From NCBI RefSeq assembly GCF_007176755.1, contig NZ_BJTV01000001.1:1-64000 (forward strand): a stretch of DNA of 64,000 nucleotides. The letters are read 5' to 3'. Positions 28,554-39,000 of the stretch are shown piece by piece (position 1 is the first letter of the stretch; each line of letters starts with the position of its first letter). The notes under the pieces are model-generated. The model was not told where the DNA came from and did not search any database. It saw only the letters and a program-made list of their open reading frames with translations. Origin of the DNA: Streptomyces sp. 1-11. GTDB taxonomy: Bacteria > Actinomycetota > Actinomycetes > Streptomycetales > Streptomycetaceae. A program made the translations under genes and the position numbers.

Positions 28554-28599
28554 GTGTTCGCAGACCCTGGGCCGCAGACTCCGTACCCGAGATCCTCGG

Positions 28600-28938
28600 C
28601 TAGGCCTTGGCGACGGCCGGGGTCCGGCCCGCGACCTTGCCGTCCAGCTCGCGGCTGATCCGGCGCTCGACGAAGAAGGCGGCCGTCGGGATCGTGCCCG
28701 CGAGCAGCACCCAGAGCTGCTTGCCGACCGGCCACTTCGCCTTGGAGCCCAGGTCGAAGGCGAAGACCAGGTAGACGACATACAGCCAGCCGTGCGCGAT
28801 GGCGACGACCCGGGTGACGTCGGCGGCACCGTCCATGTCCAGCCCGTACTTCGCGATCATGCTCAGGCACAGCAGCACCAGCAGCACACCGGTGACGTAG
28901 GCCAGGACGCGGTAGCGGGTCAGCACGCTCTTCTTCAT
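28600..28938 (-). CDS. DUF3817 membrane protein (copy 1)
   Basis: 112 aa with three hydrophobic helices and the family segments AHGWLYVVYLVFAFDLGSKAKW and PTAAFFVERRI. Function unknown. A second DUF3817 gene (29865-30209) lies 0.9 kb away on the same strand, separated by a MarR regulator and a thiamine-binding-like gene. The start is ATG 28938. Confidence 0.8.
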   Translation of the reverse strand: MKKSVLTRYRVLAYVTGVLLVLLCLSMIAKYGLDMDGAADVTRVVAIAHGWLYVVYLVFAFDLGSKAKWPVGKQLWVLLAGTIPTAAFFVERRISRELDGKVAGRTPAVAKA

Positions 28939-28981
28939 GCCGTCGAGCGTAACCGCCCGTTGTGGGAGATCTTGCCCCGGG

Positions 28982-29491
28982 TCACCCCTCGTCGAAGTCG
29001 TGCGCCGCGATCCGCAGCGGGCGCAGCATGGCGAAGATCTCCGCGCACTCCTCGGCGTCGTAGGCGCCGAGGCCGAAGTCCATCGCCATCAGGTCGCGGG
29101 TGGCCGCGTCGACCACCTCGCGGCCCTTCTCCGTGATGACGGCGAGCGTGCCGCGGCCGTCGTTGGGGTTGGGCCGCTTGGCCACCAGACCGGACCTGAC
29201 GAGCCGGTCCACGGTGTTCGTCACCGAGGTGGGGTGCACCATCAGCCGCTCGCCGATCTTGGACATCGGCAGCTCACCGGCCTTGGAGAAGGTGAGCAGC
29301 ACCAGCGCCTCGTAGCGCGCGAAGGTCAGCCCGTAGGGCTTGACCACCGCGTCGACCTCGGCCAGCAGGATCTGCTGCGCCCGCATGATCGAGGTGATCG
29401 CGGCCATCGCGGGCACGTTCCCCCAGCGCTGCTTCCAGAGCTCGTCGGCGCGTGCGATGGGGTCGAAGGGGAGGCTGAGAGGCTTGGGCAC
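28982..29491 (-). CDS. MarR-family regulator 1 (leaderless)
   Basis: 169 aa. Winged helix typical of MarR: MSKIGERLMVHPTSVTNTVDRLVRSGLV, then the wing RPNPNDGRGTLAVIT. The GTG at 29491 has the hexamer TAGGGT (29505-29500) ending eight nt upstream and no ribosome-binding site. It lies between the two DUF3817 genes, all on the minus strand, and is 43 bp from the downstream one, so it may be cotranscribed with it. Confidence 0.88.
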   Translation of the reverse strand: MPKPLSLPFDPIARADELWKQRWGNVPAMAAITSIMRAQQILLAEVDAVVKPYGLTFARYEALVLLTFSKAGELPMSKIGERLMVHPTSVTNTVDRLVRSGLVAKRPNPNDGRGTLAVITEKGREVVDAATRDLMAMDFGLGAYDAEECAEIFAMLRPLRIAAHDFDEG

Positions 29492-29574
29492 GTCAGCAGA
29501 CCCTACCGGCCGGTCATATGCCGGTCAGCTCCGTCTCGGCTTTCGGTCACCCGGGGGCCGGGGCGCGGGACGGA

Positions 29575-29868
29575 TCAGCCCGCCAGGTGCCGTTCCACGG
29601 TCTCCACCTTGGCGGTGAGGCCGTCGGTCACACCGGGCCGGATGTCCGCCTTGAGGACGAGCGAGACGCGCGGCGCCCGCGCCTCCACCGCGGCGACGGC
29701 CCGCCGGACGACGTCCATGACCTCGTCCCACTCCCCCTCGACCGAGGTGAACATGGCGTCGGTGCGGTTGGGCAGCCCGGACTCGCGGACCACGCGGACG
29801 GCGTCGGCGACGTACTCCCCCACGTCCTCGCCGACGCCGAGGGGCGTCACGGAGAAGGCGACGATCAT
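29575..29868 (-). CDS. Thiamine-binding-like protein (MTH1187/UPF0045)
   Basis: 97 aa, starts [20 protein letters not shown] and ends with a beta-alpha-beta ACT-like fold pattern; family members bind thiamine or HMP, probably as scavenging or sensing proteins. The ATG (29866-29868) overlaps the stop of the upstream DUF3817 gene, so the two are translationally coupled, which hints at a shared role of DUF3817 in small-molecule uptake. Confidence 0.78.
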   Translation of the reverse strand: MIVAFSVTPLGVGEDVGEYVADAVRVVRESGLPNRTDAMFTSVEGEWDEVMDVVRRAVAAVEARAPRVSLVLKADIRPGVTDGLTAKVETVERHLAG

Positions 29869-30209
29869 GCGTTCACGACCCCTTCCTTGCGGGCGCGGGC
29901 GGCGATGACGGCGTTCTCGGCCTCGCGGCGCAGCCTGCGCTCCGCGAAGAAGCCGCCGGTGGGCAGCACGGAGAGGACGAAGTAGAGGGCGGCGGTGCCG
30001 AAGCCCCACTTGGCGCGGTTCCAGGCGTCCGCCCAGAAGAGCACGTACAGGACGAACAGCACGCCGTGCACCGCGCCCATCACGGGCACCGCGTTGAAGT
30101 CCGTGGTCCGCTTCAGCACCGAGCAGACGAGCAGGACCAGGAAGGACACGGCCTCCGGTGCGGAGACCAGGCGGAGACGGCGGAGGGCGGAGGCGGTCTT
30201 GATGTCCAC
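29865..30209 (-). CDS. DUF3817 membrane protein (copy 2)
   Basis: 114 aa, three helices, with [22 protein letters not shown] and [11 protein letters not shown] matching copy 1. GTG 30209 has GAAGGTGA upstream. Overlaps the thiamine-binding-like gene by ATGA. Divergent from the AIM24 genes. Confidence 0.8.
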   Translation of the reverse strand: MDIKTASALRRLRLVSAPEAVSFLVLLVCSVLKRTTDFNAVPVMGAVHGVLFVLYVLFWADAWNRAKWGFGTAALYFVLSVLPTGGFFAERRLRREAENAVIAARARKEGVVNA

Positions 30210-30373
30210 GGATCACCTTCGGTGGGAGTTGCGACGACGGGCCGGCTGCTTTGTGAACACACGCACAAGCTGCGGTCCATTCTGGCAAACGACGGCCCTA
30301 GGGGTGCGTTCAGGGTCGTTTCTCCACCCCCGGGCCCTGTTCCCTCCACCCGGCTCGCCGCTAGTTTCCCTGC

Positions 30374-31012
30374 GTGGCGATGTTCCGACTTCAGGGAAGC
30401 AAGGTGCTCGCCGTCGACATGACCGGGGACGCCGTCAAGGCGAAGAACGGCTCGATGGTCGCGTACGACGGGCAGATGGCCTTCAAGAAGCTGAGCGGCG
30501 GCGGCGAGGGGCTGCGCGGGATGGTGACCCGGCGGCTCACCGGCGAGCAGATGACGGTGATGGAGGTGAGAGGGCAGGGGACCTGCTGGTTCGCGGACCG
30601 GGCCGCGGAGATCAACCTGGTACGCCTGCAGGGTGACAAGCTCTGGGTCGAGTCGAGCAATCTGCTGGCGACCGACGCGGGGCTGCGCACGGGCACGACG
30701 TTCACCGGGCTGCGCGGCGCCTCGCAGGGCAACGGGCTGTTCACGACGACCGTGGAGGGCCACGGGCAGGCGGCCATCATGTCGGACGGCCCGGCGGTGG
30801 TCCTCCGGGTCAGCCCGCAGTACCCGCTGACCGTCGACCCGGGCGCCTACATCGCCCACCAGGGCGACGTGCGGCAGAGCTTCCAGTCCGGTGTGACGTT
30901 CCGCACCCTCTTCGGGGAGGGCGGCGGCGAGGCCTTCCAGATCCGCTTCGAGGGCGACGGCCTGGTCTACGTCCAGCCGAGCGAGCGCAACACGATCGCG
31001 GGGGACCTGTGA
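30374..31012 (+). CDS. AIM24-family protein 1 (leaderless)
   Basis: 212 aa, beta-helix AIM24 fold: KNGSMVAYDGQMAFKK, repeated G-x-G-turn strands and the C-terminal signature EAFQIRFEGDGLVYVQPSE. Bacterial AIM24 proteins have no established biochemical role; the yeast homologue is a mitochondrial protein. GTG 30374 has TAGTTT (30362-30367) ending six nt upstream, indicating a leaderless mRNA. The next AIM24 start follows its stop by one base. Confidence 0.85.
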   Translation: MAMFRLQGSKVLAVDMTGDAVKAKNGSMVAYDGQMAFKKLSGGGEGLRGMVTRRLTGEQMTVMEVRGQGTCWFADRAAEINLVRLQGDKLWVESSNLLATDAGLRTGTTFTGLRGASQGNGLFTTTVEGHGQAAIMSDGPAVVLRVSPQYPLTVDPGAYIAHQGDVRQSFQSGVTFRTLFGEGGGEAFQIRFEGDGLVYVQPSERNTIAGDL

Positions 31013-31013
31013 G

Positions 31014-31664
31014 ATGACCTTCCGGGAGATCAACGACAAGATGGTCGAGGCCACCGTGCTGCCCGGCCGGCGGCTGTTCAGCCAGCGCGGGGCGATGCTC
31101 GCCTACCGGGGCGAGGTGTCCTTCACGCCCAGCGTCCAGGGGGGCCAGGGCGGGCTGATGTCCATGATCGGGCGCCGGGTGGCCGGCGAGGCGACCCCGC
31201 TGATGTCCGTCGAGGGCAGCGGCACGGTCTTCTTCGGGCACGGCGGCCACCACGTCCACGTCATCACCCTCACCGGCGACACCCTCTACGTGGAGGCCGA
31301 CCGGCTGCTCGCCTTCGAGGGCACGCTCCGCCAGGGCACGATGTTCATGGGGTCCCAGGGCGGGGTGATGGGCCTGGTGCGGGGCCAGGTCACCGGACAG
31401 GGCCTGTTCACCACCACCCTCCAGGGCCAGGGCGCGGTGGCCGTGATGGCGCACGGCGGCGTCTTCGAGATCCCCATCACCCCGCAGCGCCCGGTGCACG
31501 TGGACCCGCAGGCCTACGTCGCCCACCACGGCGACGTGCGCAACCGGCTGTCCACCGCGCTCGGCTGGCGCGACATGGTGGGCCGCGGCTCCGGCGAGGC
31601 GTTCCAGCTGGAGCTGAGCGGCAGCGGCACGGTCTACGTCCAGGCCTCGGAGGAGAAGCTGTGA
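31014..31664 (+). CDS. AIM24-family protein 2
   Basis: 216 aa, the same beta-helix as its neighbours: SQRGAMLAYRGEVSFTP, GQGLFTTTLQGQGAVAVMAHGG and EAFQLELSGSGTVYVQASEE. Translation must be coupled to gene 1 since its ATG begins two nt after the TGA. The third copy overlaps its stop. Confidence 0.87.
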   Translation: MTFREINDKMVEATVLPGRRLFSQRGAMLAYRGEVSFTPSVQGGQGGLMSMIGRRVAGEATPLMSVEGSGTVFFGHGGHHVHVITLTGDTLYVEADRLLAFEGTLRQGTMFMGSQGGVMGLVRGQVTGQGLFTTTLQGQGAVAVMAHGGVFEIPITPQRPVHVDPQAYVAHHGDVRNRLSTALGWRDMVGRGSGEAFQLELSGSGTVYVQASEEKL

Positions 31665-32467
31665 GCGCGTACGGAGCACCCGGCGGCCCGGTGGTGCACG
31701 ACCCGGCGACCCTGCCCGCCGACGACAACGTGAACAAGTACACGTTCTGCGTCGAGCTCAAGGGCGGGGAGTGGTTCCTGCAGAAGGGGAAGATGATCGC
31801 CTACTACGGGGCGATCGAGTTCAACGGCATCGGGCACGGCCGGCTCGACCGGCTCGTCCGCACGTCGTTCCATTCGCCACTGCACGCGAGCGACTGGGTC
31901 GTGGCGGCCGGCTCGGGGAAGATGCTGCTGGCCGACCGGGCCTTCGACGTCAACTCCTTCGACCTGGACGACGGGAACTTGACCATTCGCGCGGGCAATC
32001 TGCTTGCTTTTCAGCCAAGTCTCGCGCTCAAACAGTCGATCGTGCCGGGTTTTCTGACACTCATCGGAACCGGAAAGTTCGTGGCCGCATCTAACGGTCC
32101 GGTGGTGTTCATGGAACCCCCGATCCGGGTGGACCCCCAGGCGCTGGTCGGGTGGGCCGACTGCCCGTCACCGTGTCATCACTACGACCACGGGTATCTG
32201 ACGGGTGTGATGGGCGGTCTACGTGCGATGACGGGCCTGGGCGGGGCTTCCGGTGAGGAGCACCAGTTCGAGTTCGTCGGCGCCGGGACGGTCCTGCTCC
32301 AGTCGAGTGAGACGCTGATGGCGGAGCAGTCGACCGGGGCGGTTCCGCCGGAACCGGGCGTTCCCGGCGGTGGCGGAGCGGCACCGGGTGGACACGGTCC
32401 GCAATCGGCGGGCACACCGCGCCTTCCCGGACAGCTCGGGGACCTCCAGCGTCGCTTCGGGCTGTGA
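31661..32467 (+). CDS. AIM24-family protein 3, with longer C-terminus
   Basis: 268 aa. AIM24 core at about 25-220 (QKGKMIAYYGAIEFNG, EEHQFEFVGAGTVLLQSSE), with a distinctive CPSPCHHYDHGY segment that could bind a metal, and a Gly/Pro-rich tail of about 45 residues. The GTG overlaps the stop of copy 2 (GTGA). The divergence from copies 1 and 2 suggests a hetero-oligomer of three subunits rather than redundant copies; that is inference. Confidence 0.85.
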   Translation: MSAYGAPGGPVVHDPATLPADDNVNKYTFCVELKGGEWFLQKGKMIAYYGAIEFNGIGHGRLDRLVRTSFHSPLHASDWVVAAGSGKMLLADRAFDVNSFDLDDGNLTIRAGNLLAFQPSLALKQSIVPGFLTLIGTGKFVAASNGPVVFMEPPIRVDPQALVGWADCPSPCHHYDHGYLTGVMGGLRAMTGLGGASGEEHQFEFVGAGTVLLQSSETLMAEQSTGAVPPEPGVPGGGGAAPGGHGPQSAGTPRLPGQLGDLQRRFGL

Positions 32468-32482
32468 GCGGTAGTCTGCGGA

Positions 32483-32516
32483 GTGTGACGGCTCGAACGC
32501 GTGCGCACCGTCACAC
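32483..32516. terminator. Hairpin after the AIM24 genes
   Basis: GTGTGACGG (32483-32491) pairs with CCGTCACAC (32508-32516), 16-nt loop, between AIM24-3 and the next MarR gene. Confidence 0.5.
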
Positions 32517-32522
32517 CATCCG

Positions 32523-32555
32523 AAGTAGTTCGTCATTCAACTTCTTAGGTAGACT
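32523..32555 (+). promoter_or_regulatory. Promoter and operator of MarR 2
   Basis: TAGACT (32550-32555) ends six nt before the ATG. An imperfect dyad (32523-32546) with AGTT and AACT half-sites around CGTCATTC covers the -35 region, as expected for MarR autoregulation. Confidence 0.5.
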
Positions 32556-32561
32556 TCATTC

Positions 32562-33038
32562 ATGGAGACCGAGACGGCCACGCGCTGGCTGACCGATGCG
32601 GAGCAGTGCGCCTGGCGCACCCACCTGGAGGTCAACAGGCTGTTGACGTACCAGCTCGAAAGAGATCTGCAGCCGTTCGGCCTGACGATGAACGACTACG
32701 AGATTCTCGTGAATCTGTCGGAGTCGGACGATGTGCGGATGCGCATGAGCGATCTGGCGTCCGCCACGATGCAGTCGAAGAGCCGGCTCTCGCACCAGAT
32801 CACGCGGATGGAGAACGCGAACCTGGTGCGGCGCGAGAACTGCGAGTCCGACCGGCGCGGGCTCTACGCGGTGCTGACGGACCACGGCATGGAGACCATG
32901 CGGAAGGTCGCTCCGTACCACGTGGCGTCGGTGCGCAGGCACTTCATAGACCTGCTGTCGCCGGACGCGCTGACCGAGCTGGACAAGGCGCTCAGGCCGA
33001 TCGCCGAGCACCTGAGGGGGCAGCGGGGGCGCCCCTGA
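32562..33038 (+). CDS. MarR-family regulator 2 (leaderless)
   Basis: 158 aa. MarR winged helix MSDLASATMQSKSRLSHQITRMENANLVRRENCESDRRGLYAVLT. A Cys (C106-region, RRENCESDRR) sits at the base of the wing and could be redox-sensitive, by analogy with OhrR-type members, though the position differs. The start lacks a ribosome-binding site and follows a -10 box by six nt. Target unknown; converges on meaB. Confidence 0.88.
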   Translation: METETATRWLTDAEQCAWRTHLEVNRLLTYQLERDLQPFGLTMNDYEILVNLSESDDVRMRMSDLASATMQSKSRLSHQITRMENANLVRRENCESDRRGLYAVLTDHGMETMRKVAPYHVASVRRHFIDLLSPDALTELDKALRPIAEHLRGQRGRP

Positions 33039-33099
33039 CGCAGGCGGGGGTCCCGGGGCGCGGGCCGCGCCCCGGAGGCCGCCTGCGGGCGTTTTGCGG

Positions 33100-34056
33100 T
33101 CAGCTCTCCGTCAGTCCCGCCACCAGCTCGTCCGCCGCGCGGTAGGGGTCGAGGTCGCCCGCCACGATGCGCTCGGCGAGGGCGCTGAGCCGGCGGTCGC
33201 CGTGCAGGTCCCCGATGCGCTCGCGAAGCGCCGTGACCGCGATGGTCTCCACCTCGCGGGCCGCGCGTGCCCTGCGGCGCTCGGCGAGGACGCCGTGCTC
33301 CTCCATCCAGGCCCGGTGCTTCTCCAGGGCCTCCACCACCTCGTCCACGCCCTCGGCGCGGGCCGCGACCGTCTTGACGATGGGCGGACGCCAGTCACCG
33401 GGCCCGCGGGCCTCGCCCAGGCCCAGCATGTGGTTCAGTTCGCGGGCCGTCGCGTCGGCGCCGTCACGGTCGGCCTTGTTGACCACGTAGACGTCGCCGA
33501 TCTCCAGGATGCCGGCCTTCGCCGCCTGGATGCCGTCGCCCATGCCCGGGGCCAGCAGCACCACCGAGGTGTCCGCCTGGGAGGCGATCTCCACCTCGGA
33601 CTGGCCGACCCCGACCGTCTCCACCAGGATCACGTCGCAGCCCGCCGCGTCCAGGACCCGGATCGCCTGGGGCGCCGCCCAGGCCAGGCCGCCCAGGTGG
33701 CCTCGGGTGGCCATCGAGCGGATGTAGACACCCGGGTCCGAGGCGTGGTCCGACATCCGGACGCGGTCGCCCAGCAGGGCGCCCCCGGAGAAGGGCGACG
33801 AGGGGTCGACGGCCAGGACGCCGACCCGCCTGCCCTGCTTGCGGTAGGCCGTGACGAGGGCGGAGGTGGAGGTCGACTTGCCGACGCCGGGCGAGCCGGT
33901 CAGGCCCACCACATAGGCGTTGCCGGTCAGCGGGGCGAGTGCGGCCATGACCTCCCTGAGCTGCGGGGACGCCCCCTCCACCAGGGAGATCAGCCGGGCC
34001 ACGGCCCGCGGCCGGCCTTCCCTGGCCTGGGCCACCAGAGAGGAGACGTCCTGCAT
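33100..34056 (-). CDS. meaB: MeaB-type GTPase, chaperone of B12-dependent acyl-CoA mutases
   Basis: 318 aa G3E-family GTPase. Walker A GSPGVGKS (54-61), DPSSPFSGGALLGDRVRM (switch and base region), ETVGVGQSE (Walker B/switch) and NKAD (guanine specificity). MeaB delivers and protects adenosylcobalamin in methylmalonyl-CoA or isobutyryl-CoA mutases. ATG 34056 is preferred over the adjacent TTG because GGAG lies seven nt before it. Thiolase is upstream on the same strand, and methylmalonyl-CoA epimerase is divergent from that. Confidence 0.93.
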   Translation of the reverse strand: MQDVSSLVAQAREGRPRAVARLISLVEGASPQLREVMAALAPLTGNAYVVGLTGSPGVGKSTSTSALVTAYRKQGRRVGVLAVDPSSPFSGGALLGDRVRMSDHASDPGVYIRSMATRGHLGGLAWAAPQAIRVLDAAGCDVILVETVGVGQSEVEIASQADTSVVLLAPGMGDGIQAAKAGILEIGDVYVVNKADRDGADATARELNHMLGLGEARGPGDWRPPIVKTVAARAEGVDEVVEALEKHRAWMEEHGVLAERRRARAAREVETIAVTALRERIGDLHGDRRLSALAERIVAGDLDPYRAADELVAGLTES

Positions 34057-34094
34057 CAAACAGCTCCGTTCACTTCACGACACAACGGGGGGAA

Positions 34095-35303
34095 TCAGGC
34101 CTTCGGAACCCGCACGATCAGGGCGTCGCCCTGGCCGCCGCCACCGCACAGCGCGGCCGCGCCGACACCGCCGCCCCGGCGCTTGAGTTCCAGCGCCAAG
34201 TGCAGCACGAGCCGGGCGCCGGACATGCCGATCGGGTGACCCAGCGCGATCGCGCCGCCGTTGACGTTCACCTTTTCCGTGGAAACGCCCAGGTCCTTCA
34301 TTGACTGGACCGCGACCGCCGCGAAGGCCTCGTTGATCTCGATGAGGTCGAGGTCCGAGACCTCCAGGCCCTCCTTCTTCAGGGCGTGCTGGATGGCGTT
34401 GGACGGCTGGGACTGCAGGGAGTTGTCCGGACCGGCCACATTGCCGTGCGCGCCGATCTCGGCGAGCCACTCCAGGCCCAGCTCCTCGGCCTTGGCCTTG
34501 CTCATCACGACCACGGCGGCGGCGCCGTCCGAGATCTGCGAGGAGGACCCGGCGGTGATCGTGCCGTCCCTGGTGAAGGCCGGCCGCAGCTTGCCCAGCG
34601 ACTCGGCGGTGGTGTCGCCGCGGATGCCCTCGTCCTTGCTGAAGAGGACCGGCTCGCCCTTGCGCTGCGGGATCTCGACCGGGGTGATCTCGGCCTCGAA
34701 GATGCCGTTCTTCTGCGCGGCGGCGGCCCGCTGGTGGGACAGGGCGGCGATCTCGTCCTGCTCCGGGCGCTTGATGCCCAGGCGGGTGTTGTGCTTCTCC
34801 GTGGACTCGCCCATGGCGATGTTCTCGAAGGAGTCGGTCAGGCCGTCGTACGCCATGGCGTCCAGCAGCTCGACGGCGCCGTACTTGTAGCCCTCGCGGG
34901 ACTTCGGCAGCAGGTGCGGGGCGTTGGTCATGGACTCCTGGCCGCCGGCCACCACGATGTCGAACTCACCCGCTCGGATGAGCTGGTCCGCGAGCGCGAT
35001 CGCGTCCAGACCCGACAGGCACACCTTGTTGACGGTGAGCGCGGGGACGCTCATCGGGATGCCGGCCTTGACCGCGGCCTGGCGGGCCGGGATCTGCCCC
35101 GCGCCGGCCTGCAGCACCTGACCCATGATCACGTACTGGACCTGGTCGCCGCCGATCCCCGCACGGTCGAGGGCGGCCTTGATCGCGAAGCCGCCGAGGT
35201 CGGCTCCCGAGAAGGACTTCAGCGAGCCCAGCAGCCGCCCCATGGGCGTACGCGCGCCCGCGACGATCACCGAGCTGGTCGTACCGGGTGTTCCAGAAGA
35301 CAT
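34095..35303 (-). CDS. Acetyl-CoA C-acetyltransferase (thiolase)
   Basis: 402 aa. Catalytic nucleophile C95 ([11 protein letters not shown]), the NEAFA motif, [16 protein letters not shown] with the active-site His, and the C-terminal CGGGGQGDA with the second Cys. Condenses two acetyl-CoA or cleaves acetoacetyl-CoA. ATG 35303 begins the conserved region; upstream codons are non-homologous. The gene is 38 bp from meaB and probably in the same operon. Confidence 0.93.
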   Translation of the reverse strand: MSSGTPGTTSSVIVAGARTPMGRLLGSLKSFSGADLGGFAIKAALDRAGIGGDQVQYVIMGQVLQAGAGQIPARQAAVKAGIPMSVPALTVNKVCLSGLDAIALADQLIRAGEFDIVVAGGQESMTNAPHLLPKSREGYKYGAVELLDAMAYDGLTDSFENIAMGESTEKHNTRLGIKRPEQDEIAALSHQRAAAAQKNGIFEAEITPVEIPQRKGEPVLFSKDEGIRGDTTAESLGKLRPAFTRDGTITAGSSSQISDGAAAVVVMSKAKAEELGLEWLAEIGAHGNVAGPDNSLQSQPSNAIQHALKKEGLEVSDLDLIEINEAFAAVAVQSMKDLGVSTEKVNVNGGAIALGHPIGMSGARLVLHLALELKRRGGGVGAAALCGGGGQGDALIVRVPKA

Positions 35304-35452
35304 GAGCTGCGATCCCCTTACCGGCCTGCACAGCCGAGGAGTGAACGAGGGTTTACTTCGAATGTACTGAGCGGCACTCCGTGCCGTCATCGGCCCGTCG
35401 GTGTGATCGCGCGCACGTTGCGTAACCACGCCGGTGGGGTTGCACTGAATCC

Positions 35453-35893
35453 ATGCTGACGCGAATCGACCACATCGGGATCGCCTGCCACGACCTCGAC
35501 GCCACTGTCGAGTTCTACCGGTCCACGTACGGCTTCGAGGTGTTCCACACCGAGGTCAACGAGGAACAGGGCGTGCGCGAGGCCATGCTCAAGATCAACG
35601 AGACGTCCGACGGCGGCGCCTCCTACCTCCAGCTCCTCGAACCGACCCGCGAGGACTCCGCGGTCGGCAAGTGGCTGGCGAAGAACGGCGAGGGCGTGCA
35701 CCACATCGCCTTCGGCACGGCGGACGTCGACGCGGACGCCGAGTCCGTCCGGGGCAAGGGCGTACGGGTCCTGTACGACGAGCCGCGGCGGGGCTCCATG
35801 GGCTCGCGGATCACCTTCCTGCACCCGAAGGATTGCCACGGTGTCCTGACAGAACTGGTCACTTCGGCCCCAGTTGAGTCACCTGAGCACTGA
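35453..35893 (+). CDS. mce: Methylmalonyl-CoA epimerase
   Basis: 146 aa vicinal-oxygen-chelate protein. Metal ligands by alignment with the Propionibacterium enzyme: H7 (RIDHIGIA), Q60 (YLQLLEP), H84 (GVHHIAF) and E134 (VLTELV). Interconverts the 2R and 2S forms of methylmalonyl-CoA. Divergent from thiolase-meaB, with a CGGCAC-TCC-GTGCCG dyad (35372-35386) in the 149-bp gap. Complements icmA and meaB in the window. Confidence 0.93.
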   Translation: MLTRIDHIGIACHDLDATVEFYRSTYGFEVFHTEVNEEQGVREAMLKINETSDGGASYLQLLEPTREDSAVGKWLAKNGEGVHHIAFGTADVDADAESVRGKGVRVLYDEPRRGSMGSRITFLHPKDCHGVLTELVTSAPVESPEH

Positions 35894-36099
35894 CCCTCGT
35901 ACATATGGGCCGGTAGGGTTGGGGGCGGTCGTCCTCAGAACCGGGGCGGCCGCATGCCGGGGTCCGGGTTTCGGGGGACGAGCGTCGGGGCAGCAGCCCG
36001 TGCTCCGCCGTTGATCTGACACCATTCCCCGGGGGCCCCGTTCGGCCGATGGACGGAGCTCGTTGGAGAAGCTGACCAGGGGACGGATGGGACCGCGCA

Positions 36100-39000
36100 G
36101 TGCGGGGCTACGAGAGCCAGGAGCGAGAGCCGGCGGCTGACGTCGACCACCTCTCTCGGTTCGAGGCCGAGATGAAGCGGCTGAGGACCGAGCGGGAAAA
36201 GGCGATCCAGCACGCCGAGGACCTCGGCTACCAGGTCGAGGTGCTGCGCGCCAAGCTGCACGAGGCGCGCCGCACCCTGATGACCCGGCCCGCCTACGAC
36301 GGCGGTGACATCGGCTACCAGGCCGAGCAGTTGCTCCGTAACGCCCAGGTGCAGGCCGATCAGCTGCGCCAGGACGCCGAGCGGGAGCTGAGCCAGGCCC
36401 GCGCGCAGACCCAGCGCATCCTGCAGGAGCACGCCGAGCAGGCCGCCCGGCTCCAGGCCGAGCTGCACCAGGAGGCGGTCACCCGCCGCCAGCAGCTCGA
36501 CCAGGAGCTGGCCGAGCGCCGGCAGACCGTCGAGTCGCACGTCAACGAGAACGTGGCGTGGGCGGAGCAGCTGCGCGCCCGCACCGAGTCGCAGGCCCGC
36601 CGGCTGCTGGACGAGTCGCGCGCCGAGGCCGAGCAGGCCATGGCCGCCGCCCGCGCGGAGGCCGAACGGCTGACGCGGGAGGCCCGCGAGCGGCTGCGCA
36701 GCGACGCGGAGACCGCGCGCGCCGAGGCCGAGCAGATCCTGCGCCGCGCCCGCACCGACGCCGAGCGGCTGCTGAACGCCGCCTCCACGCAGGCCCAGGA
36801 GGCCACCGACCACGCCGAGCAGCTCCGCACCGCGACCGTCAGCGAGTCGGACGCCGCCCGCCGGCAGTCCGCCGAGCTGAGCCGGGCCGCCGAGCAGCGC
36901 ATGGCGGAGGCCGAGGAGTCCCTGCGCAAGGCGCAGGCCGAGGCGGAGAAGCTCGTCACCGAGGCCAAGGAGGCGGCCGCCAAGACGCTGTCGGGCGCCG
37001 AGGCCGCCAACGAGACCCGTACCCGCACCGCCAAGGAGCAGGTCGCCCGGCTGGTCGAGGAGGCCACCAAGGAGGCCGAGAACACCAAGTCCGAGGCCGA
37101 GCAGCTCGTCGCGGACGCGCGCGCCGAGGCCGAGCGGATCGTCGCCGAGGCCGCCGAGAAGGCCCGCAGCGTCACCGCCGAGGAGACGGCGACCCAGCTC
37201 TCCAAGGCGGCCCGGACCGCCGAGGACGTCCTCGACAAGGCGTCCGAGGACGCCAAGAAGACCACGAAGGCCGCCGCCGAGGAGGCCGAGCGGATCCGCC
37301 GGGAGGCCGAGGCCGAGGCGGACCGGCTGCGGGCCGAGGCGCACGACATCGCCGAGCAGCTCAAGGGCGCGGCGAAGGACGACACCAAGGAGTACCGCGC
37401 CAAGACGGTCGAGCTGCAGGAGGAGGCCCGCCGGCTGCGCGGCGAGGCCGAGCAGCTGCGCGCCGACGCGGTCGCCGAGGGCGAGTCGATCCGCGCCGAG
37501 GCGCGCCGGGAGGCCGTGGCGCAGATCGAGGAGGCGGCCAAGTCCGCCGAGGAGCTGCTCGCCAAGGCCAAGGCGGACGCCGACGAGCTGCGCCAGAAGG
37601 CGACCTCGGACAGCGAGAAGGTGCGCACCGAGGCCATCGAGCGGGCCACCGCGCTGCGCCGGCAGGCCGAGGAGACCCTGGAGCGCACCCGCAAGGAGGC
37701 CGAGCGGCACCGCGCGGAGGTCGTCGAGCAGTCCGACGCGCTGAAGGCGGACGCCGAGCGGGCCGCGCGCGAACTGCGCGAGGAGACCGAGCGGGCGGTC
37801 GAGGCCCGGCGCGGCGAGGCCGCCGAGGAGCTGTCCCGGCTGCAGACGGAGGCCCAGGAGCGGCTGGCGTCGGCCGAGCAGGCTCTCGGCGAGGCCCGTG
37901 AGGAGGCGGCCCGGATCCGCCGGGAGGCGGCCGAGGAGAGCGAGCGGCTGCGCACCGAGGCGGCCGAGCGGATCCGCACGCTCCAGCAGCAGGCCGAGGA
38001 CGAGGCCGACCGGCTGCGCAACGAGGCCGCGTCGGACGCGTCCGCCTCGCGTGCCGAGGGCGAGGCCCTGGCCGTACGGCTGCGCTCGGAGGCCGCGGCC
38101 GAGGCCGAGCGGCTGAAGGCGGAGGCCCAGGACACCGCCGACCGGGTCCGCGCGGAGGCGCAGGCCGCCGCCGAACGGCTCGGCGCCGAGGCGTCCGAGA
38201 CGCTGGCCGCGGCCCAGGAGGAGGCGGCCAGGCGCCGCCGGGAGGCCGAGGAACTGCTCGGCGCCGCGCGGTCCGAGGCCGACCAGGAGCGCGAGCGGGC
38301 CCGCGAGCAGAGCGAGGAACTGCTGGCCTCGGCACGCAAGCGGGTGGAGGACGCGCAGACCGAGGCGACCCGGCTGGTCGAGGAGGCCGACCGGCGCGCC
38401 ACCGAGATGGTGTCCGCCGCCGAGCAGCACGCCCAGCAGGTACGGGACTCCGTCGCCGGGCTGCACGAGCAGGCGCAGCAGGAGATCACCGGGCTGCGCT
38501 CGGCCGCCGAGCACGCGGCCGACCGTACGAAGCGGGAGGCCGAGGAGGAGGCGGACCGGGTCCGCGCCGACGCCTACGCCGAGCGGGAGCGGGCGAGCGA
38601 GGACGCCTCGCGGCTGCGGCGCGAGGCGAACGAGGAGGCGGAGGCCGCCAAGGCGCTCGCCGAGCGCACGGTCGCCGAGGCGATCGCGGAGTCGGACCGG
38701 CTGCGCTCGGACGCGTCCGCGCACGCCCAGCGGGTGCGCACCGAGGCGTCGGACGCGCTCGCCGAGGCCGACCAGGCCGCCGCCCGCACCCGGGCGGACG
38801 CCCGGGAGGACGCCAACCGCATCCGTTCGGACGCGGCGGCCCAGGTGGACACGCTCATCACCGAGGCCACCGCCGAGGCGGAGCGGCTGCAGACCGAGAC
38901 GGCCGCCGAGGCCGAGCGGGTGCGCGCCGAGGCGGTCGCGGAGGCCGAGCGGGTCCGGACCGAGGCCACCGCGAGCGCCGAGCAGCTCGTCGGGGACGCC

